From an uncultured Bilophila sp. (lineage in GTDB: Bacteria; Desulfobacterota; Desulfovibrionia; Desulfovibrionales; Desulfovibrionaceae), in assembly GCA_902373525.1 (NCBI GenBank), contig CABKMN010000003.1, positions 67,516-131,515 of the forward strand: DNA of 64,000 bases. Reading direction: 5' to 3'. A program made the translations under genes and the position numbers. Positions within the stretch are counted from its first letter, which is position 1. Every line of letters starts with the position of its first letter. Shown in pieces: positions 44,640-55,014 of this stretch. The notes under the pieces were generated by a model. That model made no database searches. It was not told the DNA's origin and worked only from the letters and a program-made list of their open reading frames with translations.

Positions 44640-44660
44640 AAAAAGCGGGCTCTTCCCGCT
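44638..44660 (-). terminator. Rho-independent terminator of the polyphosphate operon
   Basis: On the minus strand AGCGGG-AAGAG-CCCGCT (44660-44644) is followed by TTTTTT. It is close to the end of mgtA, so it sits between two convergent genes; the second hairpin at 44790-44817 comes first for ppx. Confidence 0.7.
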
Positions 44661-44789
44661 CTCTCCCCCGCCTCCGGGAGTCCGCGGCAACGAGGTCGCG
44701 CCCCGTTCCTTCGCATCCCCATCCCAAGGGACACGCACATCCGACGCATCGGACGCGAAGGAAACATCCGCGTCTCCACATCCGAAGAG

Positions 44790-44817
44790 GGCCGGGGGGA
44801 ATCATTCCCCCCCGGCC
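44790..44817. repeat. GC-rich inverted repeat between mgtA and ppx
   Basis: GGCCGGGGGGAAT and its near complement (TTCCCCCCCGGCC) form a long hairpin with a tiny loop, 16 nt beyond the ppx stop codon. It lacks a T run on either strand, so it may stabilise 3' ends or act with Rho. Confidence 0.65.
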
Positions 44818-44833
44818 GCCGGAGGCATGCCTG

Positions 44834-46459
44834 TTACTCATCCCGCTCCGGCATGGCTCTGCCGTCCTCCAGACAGGGACGGAGCTCCAGATGCGCCCGG
44901 AAAACCTTCTTGATCAGCTTGCCGCTGCGCCTGACTTCCTCCAGTTCGATGGGGAAAGGGCCCGAACCGACGAGGCGGAGTTCCAGATCGCCGTTCGGGG
45001 AGCGCTCGAATCGGGCCGACTTCACGATCTGCCGGTGGCTTTCGTCCAGACGCTCCGCAAGGGTGAGGAACAGCGACAGCAGCCGCACCTCCTCCCGGAT
45101 GCTCTCGTCCAGTTCAAGGAACAGCGGCATCTTTTTGGAGGCCCGCTTGCGGTGAAAGAAGGCCACCGCGGCCATCAGCTCGATTTCGCGCTCCGTGAAC
45201 CCGAGCAGCTCGGTGTTGCGGATCAGGTAGTGGGTGTGCGCGTGGTGGTTGGCGAAGGAAATGAAAATGCCGATGTCGTGCAGCAGCGCGGCGTAGTACA
45301 GCAGTTCGCGGGAAACGGGAGGGGCGTCGTGCAGGCCGATGGCCTTGGCGCTGTCGAACAGTTCGAGGGCCAGCCCGGCGACGTGGCGGGAGTGCGTCTC
45401 CTCGAACCGGCAGAACCGGGCGAGCTGGAGCACGCTTTCCTCGCGGGCGGGCCGGATCGTGCCCGCCTTCTGCGGGTACGTCCGCATGAGGTAGTCCGCA
45501 AGGATGCCGTTTTGCAGGTTCCGGTTGCTGATGGTCACGCTTTCGAATCCCTGTTCCTCCATAATCGTCTGAAGGATCGCCGCGCCCGCGATGATCACGT
45601 CGGCGCGGTTGGGGTTGATGCCGGGGACGCTCCTGCGTCCCTCGAGGTCGCGGGCGCAGAGCGCCTTCACCGCGCGGCGCAGGCCGTCGTAGCTCAGGAC
45701 CTGCTTGGAAACCGTGCAGGGGCTGCCCGTGCGCGCGGCTTCCTCCTGCGCCAGCGCGGCGGCGATTTCCGCGAGGTTCTGGGCCGTGCCCGAGCTGGCG
45801 ACGGCTTCGGCGATCTCGAAGCCCGCGATGCGCTGGAAGGAGTGCAGGGCCTCGTTGCGGATGTACCGTTGCAGCGCCGCGTAGCTGTAGGCGGACACCG
45901 GGCCTTTGTCCTCCTCGAAGAACAGGTTCGTCAGGCGCACGCAACCGAGCTTGAGCGAATCGAGATTCTTGTGGCCGGACGAATCCGCCACGATGAGTTC
46001 GGTGCTGCCGCCGCCGATGTCGATGTACAGCCGCAGGCCGTCGCTCGGTTCGAGGCCGCTGGAAACGCCGAGGTAGATGAGGCGGGCCTCTTCGCGGCCG
46101 GACACGACGGTGAAGCTGAGGCCGGTCTTTTCCTGCACCCGGTGGATGAACTCCTGCCCGTTCACGGCGTCGCGCACGGCGGCGGTGGCGATGGCGATGG
46201 TTTCCGAGGTGTTGTAGACGGCGCACATCTCCGCGAGGCCGCGCAGCACGGCGATGGTGCGGGTCATGGTTTCCTCCTGAAGACGGTTGCGGAGGAAGCC
46301 GCCCTCGCCGAGCCGGACCATGTGCTTGACCTGATTCAGGATGGTGGCGGAGCCGTCCGGATGGATGCGGACGAGCAGGAGCCGGACGGAGTTGCTGCCG
46401 AGATCGATGATGCCGATGTTCCTTTCGGCGGAAGGGATCAGCCCGCCAGACATACGCAC
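44834..46459 (-). CDS. ppx: Exopolyphosphatase / guanosine pentaphosphatase (Ppx/GppA)
   Basis: The 541-residue protein has the actin-like ASKHA motifs of Ppx/GppA: IGIIDLGSNSVRLLL near the N-terminus, REEARLIYLGV and YIDIGGGSTELI with the second phosphate loop, then ASSGTAQN. The C-terminal half has an HD-type domain (LLYYAALLHDIGIFISFANHH). It releases Pi from polyphosphate termini or hydrolyses pppGpp. It overlaps the HD-protein gene by 22 nt, and lies in an operon with ppk1. GGAG precedes the start codon. Normal length for the long form of the family. Confidence 0.93.
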   Translation of the reverse strand: MRMSGGLIPSAERNIGIIDLGSNSVRLLLVRIHPDGSATILNQVKHMVRLGEGGFLRNRLQEETMTRTIAVLRGLAEMCAVYNTSETIAIATAAVRDAVNGQEFIHRVQEKTGLSFTVVSGREEARLIYLGVSSGLEPSDGLRLYIDIGGGSTELIVADSSGHKNLDSLKLGCVRLTNLFFEEDKGPVSAYSYAALQRYIRNEALHSFQRIAGFEIAEAVASSGTAQNLAEIAAALAQEEAARTGSPCTVSKQVLSYDGLRRAVKALCARDLEGRRSVPGINPNRADVIIAGAAILQTIMEEQGFESVTISNRNLQNGILADYLMRTYPQKAGTIRPAREESVLQLARFCRFEETHSRHVAGLALELFDSAKAIGLHDAPPVSRELLYYAALLHDIGIFISFANHHAHTHYLIRNTELLGFTEREIELMAAVAFFHRKRASKKMPLFLELDESIREEVRLLSLFLTLAERLDESHRQIVKSARFERSPNGDLELRLVGSGPFPIELEEVRRSGKLIKKVFRAHLELRPCLEDGRAMPERDE

Positions 46460-47241
46460 TCCAGATTCCGTTTGAAGACGTCCGAGAACAGGCTCCCCTG
46501 TTCGCGGAGGCGCTCCCGTTCCGCCGTGCAGTCGCCCAGACTCCGGAGGGCGATGAGCACCTTGCGTTTTTTGACGCTGACCGCGAGGTGTCCGACCACG
46601 CCCGCGTGGGTGTAGTCCAGCGCGTCCGCGACGCGGAGCAGGGCGACGGCCTTGCGGAGGGCCTCCCGGTCGCGCCGTTTCAGCCCGGCGAAGCGGGGAT
46701 GCTTGCGCGAGGGCCGCGCCTTCCGGTGGTAGCGGGCGAGCAGGGCGACGTATGGCCGATCCTCGTCCGGCATGCTCAGGCCGAGGTCTTCCTCGATGAG
46801 CCGCATGCTGACCTTATGGTGCCCTTTGCGGCCTCCGGCGAGGCCGATGTCGTGAAACCGCGCCGCGAGAAGCAGGCGGCGGCCCCAGACGTCGTCGAGT
46901 TTGTGGAGTTCCGCGAGGTCCTGAAACAACGCCTCGGCAATGGCGGCCACGCGCCGCCCATGCTCCAGCGCTTCGTTCATGGCCGGGGTTTCGGGCAGAG
47001 GCGCTGTGCAGGCGGCGTCCGGCAGGGAAACGTCGGGGAGCGGGGAGGCGGAATCGGTCGGGAGTCCGGCGGAGGCCTCCGTCGCGGGGGCGGCGGGAGC
47101 GGCGGAGCGTGCGTCCGTTGGCAGGGATGCGAGTTCCGCCTGTACGGGCGTTTCGGGCGTCGGGTCGGCGGCGGCCGGTGCGGCGCGCCGGTGCGTCTTG
47201 CCCGTTGAGGCGGTATGGAGTGTCCTGTTTTCGGCTATCAT
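46438..47241 (-). CDS. HD-domain phosphohydrolase-like protein of the polyphosphate operon
   Basis: The 267-residue protein has an Ala/Pro/Thr-rich, probably disordered N-terminus (about 1-85), then an HD fold (LLLAARFHDIGLAGGRKGHHKVSMRLIEED) with RVADALDYTHAGVVGHL later. The domain resembles the C-terminal HD part of Ppx/GppA and may act together with Ppx or on polyphosphate or nucleotides; the substrate is not established. It sits between ppk1 (16 nt upstream) and ppx (22-nt overlap), strongly implying a role in polyphosphate metabolism. AAGGAA precedes ATG 47241. Confidence 0.85.
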   Translation of the reverse strand: MIAENRTLHTASTGKTHRRAAPAAADPTPETPVQAELASLPTDARSAAPAAPATEASAGLPTDSASPLPDVSLPDAACTAPLPETPAMNEALEHGRRVAAIAEALFQDLAELHKLDDVWGRRLLLAARFHDIGLAGGRKGHHKVSMRLIEEDLGLSMPDEDRPYVALLARYHRKARPSRKHPRFAGLKRRDREALRKAVALLRVADALDYTHAGVVGHLAVSVKKRKVLIALRSLGDCTAERERLREQGSLFSDVFKRNLECVCLAG

Positions 47242-47257
47242 GAAGTATTCCTTTGTC

Positions 47258-49399
47258 TCAGGCGTGTTCTCTGCCGTAGCGCAGCGCCATGATGTCCTGC
47301 GCGTTGACGGCTTCGTCGTCCTTGCCGGGGGTGAGGCGCTGGTATGCGCCGTCTTCCCGGAGGCGCCATGCCTGCACGTTGTCTTTGAGGTGCGTTTCCA
47401 GAATGTCGCGGATGAGGGAACGCAGTTCGGGGTCGAGGATGGGGACGAGGACTTCGATGCGCCGGTCGAGGTTGCGGGGCATGAGGTCGGCGCTGCCGAT
47501 GTACAGGCAGCCTTCGCCGTTGGCGCGGAACCAGTAGGCGCGGGCGTGTTCGAGGAACCGGCCCACGATGGAGGTCACTTCGATGTTCTCGCTGATGCCC
47601 GGGACGCCGGGGCGCAGGCAGCAGATGCCGCGCACCTGAAGGCGGACGCGCACGCCCGCCGTCGAAGCCCTGTATAGGGCCCGGATGAGGTGCTTGTCCA
47701 CCAGCTGATTGCATTTAAAGATGATTTCGCCGTTGCCGAACTGCCGGTGCAGCGTCGTTTCGTTTCGAATCAGGTCCAGCAGCGCGCTCCGCATGGACAG
47801 CGGGGAGACGAGCAGTTCGCGGTACTGCTCGCGGTGGGCGTAGCCGGTCATGACGTTGAACAGGTCGGTGACGTCCGCGCAGACGTCCGGGTTGGCGGTG
47901 AGCAGTCCCATGTCCGTATACGTTTTGGCCGTGGAGGCGTTGTAGTTGCCGGTGCCGATGTGCGCGTACCGGGTGACGCCGTCGGTTTCGCGCCGGACCA
48001 CGAGGCAGAGCTTGGCGTGGATTTTCATGCCTACCAGCCCATAGACCACGTTCACCCCGGCCTTTTCCATTTCCTCGGCCCATGTGATGTTGCGCTCCTC
48101 GTCGAAGCGGGCCTTCAGCTCCACCACCGCCGTGACCTGCTTGCCGCGCCGCCGGGCCTCGATGAGCGCCCGGACGATGGGGGAGTCGTTGCCCACGCGG
48201 TACAGGGTCTGCTTGATGGCGATCACGCCGGGGTCTTCGCTGGAGCGGCGGATGAAGTCGAGGACCGGGACGAAGCTGTCGTAGGGGTGGTACAGAAGGA
48301 TATCCCGGTTGCGGATGTGCGCGTAGAGGTCGCCTTCCTGAAACACGCCGGGAAGGCCCCCGTAGAAGGGCGTTTCCTTCAGGGCGGGGCGGTCCACGCC
48401 GTAGAGGGCCATGAGTTCGGAAAAGGCCAGCGGACCTTTGATCCTGTATACCTGGAAGGGCTGGAGCCCGAGCCGCTTGGTCAGGAAGGCGCTCAGTTCC
48501 GTCGAGGTGCCGTGGGCGATTTCGAGGCGCACCACGTCCCCGAAGCGGCGCTGTTCCACAAGGTCCTTCACGGCTTCGAGCAGATCGTCGGCTTCGTCCT
48601 CTTCGATTTCCACGTCCGTATTGCGGGTGATGCGGAACAGCCCGGCGCCGACCACGTCGTTGCCGGGGAACAGGGCGCCGAGGTATTCCCCGATCAGGTC
48701 CTCCAGCAGCAGGATGTCGTCGTCGCGCACGTTGGCGCTGAACCCGAGGGAGGCGTAGGTCTTGGCCTCCTTGTTGCGGGGCACGAAGATGAACCGGGAC
48801 ACGTTGTTCGGGCACTTCAGGCGCGCGAACCGGGTGACGCCGTCCCGGCTGCGGAGCCGGATGATGAAGTTCAGGCTCGTGTTGGAGATGGTGGGGAAGG
48901 GGTGTCCCGGATCGATGGCCTGCGGGGTGAGGATGGGGTAGATTTCGTTCCTGAAATACCCGTCGAGGAAACGGCGCTGCTTTTCCGACAGATCGCCGTA
49001 GCGGACGAGGCGCACGCCCCGCTCCACGAGCTGCGGGGCCAGCCGTTTGCGCCAGTGCTCCTGCGCGCGGGCGAGGAGGATGAGGGCGCGGCGACGGATT
49101 TCCGCGAGCTGTTTGGCGGGCGTCATCCGGTCGGGGGAGGACGAGGCCGCCCCGCTACGGTACTGGCGGAGGATGTTCGCCACCCGGACCATGAAGAACT
49201 CGTCGAGATTGTTGTAAAAAATGGCGAGAAACTTGAGCTGTTCCAGAAGGGGAAGGCGCGTGTCCGCGGCTTCGTCGAGGACCTTCGCGTCAAAGTCCAG
49301 CCAGTTGATTTCCCTGTTCAGATACAGATCGGGACAGTCCGGATCATCCGTTTCTCCGCCGGTGCGCGGCGGCTCCTGATAGCGTGCGGGGATGTTCAC
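47258..49399 (-). CDS. ppk1: Polyphosphate kinase 1
   Basis: The 713-residue protein covers the full Ppk1 fold: N-terminal domain (YLNREINWLDFDAKVLDEA), head domain, and two C-terminal PLD-like domains. The autophosphorylated histidine is H461 in GMKIHAKLCLVVRR, with IKQTLYRVGNDSPIVRALIEA and LFNVMTGYAHREQY as other family motifs. It forms polyphosphate from ATP reversibly. GTG at 49399 is chosen because AGGAGGAAC lies directly upstream; a longer in-frame start has no support. It is the first gene of the operon and has a Pho-box-like repeat about 75 nt before it. Confidence 0.95.
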   Translation of the reverse strand: MNIPARYQEPPRTGGETDDPDCPDLYLNREINWLDFDAKVLDEAADTRLPLLEQLKFLAIFYNNLDEFFMVRVANILRQYRSGAASSSPDRMTPAKQLAEIRRRALILLARAQEHWRKRLAPQLVERGVRLVRYGDLSEKQRRFLDGYFRNEIYPILTPQAIDPGHPFPTISNTSLNFIIRLRSRDGVTRFARLKCPNNVSRFIFVPRNKEAKTYASLGFSANVRDDDILLLEDLIGEYLGALFPGNDVVGAGLFRITRNTDVEIEEDEADDLLEAVKDLVEQRRFGDVVRLEIAHGTSTELSAFLTKRLGLQPFQVYRIKGPLAFSELMALYGVDRPALKETPFYGGLPGVFQEGDLYAHIRNRDILLYHPYDSFVPVLDFIRRSSEDPGVIAIKQTLYRVGNDSPIVRALIEARRRGKQVTAVVELKARFDEERNITWAEEMEKAGVNVVYGLVGMKIHAKLCLVVRRETDGVTRYAHIGTGNYNASTAKTYTDMGLLTANPDVCADVTDLFNVMTGYAHREQYRELLVSPLSMRSALLDLIRNETTLHRQFGNGEIIFKCNQLVDKHLIRALYRASTAGVRVRLQVRGICCLRPGVPGISENIEVTSIVGRFLEHARAYWFRANGEGCLYIGSADLMPRNLDRRIEVLVPILDPELRSLIRDILETHLKDNVQAWRLREDGAYQRLTPGKDDEAVNAQDIMALRYGREHA

Positions 49400-49472
49400 G
49401 ACGTTCCTCCTGAGGCTTTGGATTGTCCGCTGCTGGAAATGTGGAGATGTGTAGCAGGAAGCCCGGAACATG

Positions 49473-49501
49473 CTGTGACGACGCTGTGACAATCGTGTGA
49501 A
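49473..49501. promoter_or_regulatory. Pho-box-like direct repeats between ppk1 and a cyclase gene
   Basis: CTGTGAC recurs at 49473-49479 and 49484-49490, followed by a partial third copy GTGTGA at 49495-49500, giving an exact 11-bp period with 4-bp spacers, the geometry of PhoB boxes (CTGTCAT repeats). Orientation is toward the plus strand, while ppk1 is on the minus strand. Confidence 0.55.
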
Positions 49502-49687
49502 AAAGCCGGACCCATGCCGGAACGGGGCACGGCGTCCCGGCGGGCGTCTCCGGAAAAGGCACGGAAAAGCCCAACAAACGCGGCGGATTGATCTTTTTGG
49601 TGGCCCGACTTGCCGAACCCTGTGATTTGTGCAATGATTTTGTTTTAAGCCGTGACTGACGGCGGTTCAACAGATGGGGAGCGGGAG

Positions 49688-51097
49688 ATGCAGCACTTGA
49701 TACGGCAGAGGGATCGGGAATCGGGGGACGAGGGCGGAACGAGATGTCTTTTCTACGCCCTCGGGACCCTGCTGGTCAGCCTTTTCCTCTGCTCGGTGTT
49801 CCTTGTGTGCCATGAACGGTCCCGTCAGGAACAGGAGCGGGAGAGAGCCCGGTATATTGCGGAAAGCTACGCCACAAAAATCGAGTACGTCGTCATCGAC
49901 GCCTATTCCAGCGTCTACGTGCTGGAAGGGCTTCTCCGGCAGGGCAGGGGGCAGATCGAGGATTTCGAATCCTACTCCGCCGAAGTGATGAAGCTGCACC
50001 CGAACATCCTCAACGTCGCGTTGGCCCCCGGCGGGGTCGTGTCCCGGATATACCCGTACGAGCGGAACAAGCAGGCCATCGGGCACGATCTGCTGACCGT
50101 CGAAAACCGTTCGCGGGAGGCGCGGCTGGCCCGGGATACGGGCAAGGCCACGCTGTCCGGTCCCTTCGTCCTCGTGCAGGGCGGCTACGCCGTGGTGGTC
50201 CGGCTTCCCGTGTTCCTTGACGGAACGTTCTGGGGGCTCGCATGCGCCACCTTCACCTTCCCGCACGTGTTGGACCCCGCCCGGCTTGAGGGTCTCGGCA
50301 AACAGGGGTGCGATTACCAGTTGTCCCGCGTCCATCCTGATACCGGAGAACGCGTCGTCCTGCTCGGTTCGTCGAAACCGCTGGACGAGCCGGTCGAGGC
50401 TTCCGTTGAACTGCCCAACGTGCGCTGGACGCTGAGCGTGGCCCCGCAGGGCGGCTGGAGAAATTGGGCCTTCCTGTATCTGGCCTTCGGCATTGCGACG
50501 TTCATCAGCCTGTTGCTGGCATGCGTGGTAGGGCTGATCACCGACCTGATCGGCAAGAAGAAACGGCTCGAACGCGTGTCGGAACGCGACCCGCTGACCG
50601 GGCTGCCCAACCGCCGCGCGCTGTCTCGTGAAATGGAGCGGGCGATGGCGGCGGGCAGGCCCTTTGCGCTCTGCTATATGGACATCAACGGGTTCAAGGA
50701 AGTCAACGATACCCACGGGCACGACTGCGGGGATCAGCTTCTGATGCAGTTCTCGGAACGGTTTCGGGAGGGACTGCCTCCCGAGGGGGTGCTGAGTCGT
50801 CTCGGCGGCGACGAGTTCATCGCCATCGTCTACGGCGTCGAAAACAGGCTGGAGGCGGAGACGCTGTTCCGGGAGACGCTGGACGCCATCGCGAGCGTTC
50901 CCTACCGCATCGGCTCGCTGGAGCTGCGCTCTTCCGTGAGCATGGGGGTAGCCCTGTACCCGTCCGAAGCGGGCTCGCCTGAGGAATTGCTGCGCAAGGC
51001 CGACGCGGACATGTACGGGCACAAGAAAAAAGGCGCCCCGGAAGCCCCGGCGCGTTGCCTCCGAACGTCGCCCTTTCCGATCCGGGCTGCGGAATAG
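49688..51097 (+). CDS. CHASE-domain membrane diguanylate cyclase
   Basis: The 469-residue protein has a first membrane span (YALGTLLVSLFLCSVFLVCH), a periplasmic CHASE domain (about 50-255; LHPNILNVALAPGGVVSRIYP), a second span (WAFLYLAFGIATFISLLLAC) and a GGDEF domain with intact GGDEF at 373-377. No RxxD inhibitory site is at the usual position. It should sense an extracytoplasmic signal and make c-di-GMP. ATG 49688 has GGGGAG 6 nt upstream; GTG 49652 is an alternative. It is divergent from ppk1, and shares the Pho-box-like intergenic region. Confidence 0.92.
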   Translation: MQHLIRQRDRESGDEGGTRCLFYALGTLLVSLFLCSVFLVCHERSRQEQERERARYIAESYATKIEYVVIDAYSSVYVLEGLLRQGRGQIEDFESYSAEVMKLHPNILNVALAPGGVVSRIYPYERNKQAIGHDLLTVENRSREARLARDTGKATLSGPFVLVQGGYAVVVRLPVFLDGTFWGLACATFTFPHVLDPARLEGLGKQGCDYQLSRVHPDTGERVVLLGSSKPLDEPVEASVELPNVRWTLSVAPQGGWRNWAFLYLAFGIATFISLLLACVVGLITDLIGKKKRLERVSERDPLTGLPNRRALSREMERAMAAGRPFALCYMDINGFKEVNDTHGHDCGDQLLMQFSERFREGLPPEGVLSRLGGDEFIAIVYGVENRLEAETLFRETLDAIASVPYRIGSLELRSSVSMGVALYPSEAGSPEELLRKADADMYGHKKKGAPEAPARCLRTSPFPIRAAE

Positions 51098-51427
51098 CCC
51101 GGTTTTCAAACGAATCCGCGCGGTCTTGGAGCCTTCGGGGACAGGCCCTCCATCTTGTTACGACGGCTCTGTCATAGGATGTGGTTGTTTCATTTCCACA
51201 GCACGGTGAAACGACGACCTTTTTCTCCAGTTCTCCCCTCGGCGGAATCCATGCCTGGGGCATTTTATTGGTTATTCCTTTGGCATTTCAAGGAATAAAG
51301 CATCAACCATTTTCTATGACACAGCCTTTACGACAAACGGCACGTTCTTTGCGGAGCGTGCCGTTTGTCGTCGGGACGTATGCCGGGGGCGAGCCGGGGA
51401 GCGCCGTCACGTATGCGCGGGCATTTT
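51098..51427. other. Intergenic gap with two inverted repeats
   Basis: Convergent gene ends flank this 330-nt gap. It contains TTATTCCTT/AAGGAATAA (51272-51280, 51290-51298) and a perfect 15-bp stem ACGACAAACGGCACG (51330-51344) with its complement (51357-51371) around a 12-nt loop. The second is a probable bidirectional transcription terminator, although no T run follows it. Confidence 0.6.
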
Positions 51428-54148
<2,721 letters not shown>

Positions 54149-54808
54149 GGTTGTTCCTTTCAGGATGGATGCGTTCCGGGGCAAACCGCTGCGTTTGCGT
54201 TCGCCGCATGCTGGCCAAGCAGGCGCGGGAGCGTGGTGCCAGTAAAAGAGGGTAGCCGAGCGGTGTCGGAAAATTTTCTCCGGCAATCAGGGACAGGCTG
54301 CGGGAAGGCGATGAAGTGTTTCCTCAGCGTGTGAAATATGAAGGTATTTATGTGAAAAAAGTTCAATGATGGACTGATGTTTTTTTAAAAGAGGATTAGT
54401 GTCACCAAACGAGGGTATGCTAACAAAAAATGGGCGGATATTAAAGCCAGAATGGTATTTTTAGAATTTTTTTGTTGAAAAAGGTACGGCAGACGGCTGT
54501 GACCGCAGCACCGGCGATCCCGTAATGCGTGCACGACGGAGTTCCGTCAACGGAAGGGGCGCGTGGATTTTTCATAGCAATGCCACGCCGTTGTCTGCTA
54601 TCGAAGAAAGGGAGGCGTTCCCCGTTTGCTGCGGGGCGGCCGGACGGGCGCGGCGTAGCGCCGTTGGGGAACCATGCGCCGCGGGCAAATGCGGAACGCT
54701 GATCCGATACACGGAACGCCCTGTTCGAAATACCGATTGAGAGGATTTGTGAAATTTGTTTTATGAATAAAACTTTCAGAAACGAAAAAGACTAAATTCG
54801 TATCGTTT
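54149..54808. other. Intergenic region, partly AT-rich
   Basis: About 660 nt between divergent genes, with AT-rich DNA at 54,340-54,480 that should include the kinase promoter. The GC-rich segment 54,610-54,690 has complementary blocks (GTTCCCC/GGGGAAC, CCCCG/CGGGG, CGGCG/CGCCG), which could fold as a small structured RNA. No credible gene. Confidence 0.4.
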
Positions 54809-54836
54809 TTGACAAAAAAACGGAATCGTCTATAGT
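54809..54836 (+). promoter_or_regulatory. Sigma70 promoter of the glycogen operon
   Basis: TTGACA (54809-54814), 16-bp spacer, TATAGT (54831-54836): close to consensus. Transcription would begin near 54843, leaving a 5' leader of about 170 nt. Confidence 0.75.
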
Positions 54837-55014
54837 GGAGATATGACGAAGAAGTCGGTCTTGAACGGAACAGCCCGGCGGCGTCTGTTTGCCCCTCCGG
54901 GCCCCCCTCGCCGATGGAGAGTCCCTTCACACTGGCCGCATCGTAGCGGCGCGCTCGTCCGGCTTCCGCGTCCCCCGCGGGTCCCCGTTCCCCTTTTGCC
55001 GTGAAGGAGAGGAT

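Noticed and set aside
41781..44738. Minus-strand frame of almost 1000 codons opposite mgtA
   Set aside because: Shadow of a complete P-type ATPase; His/Arg-rich translation with no motif.
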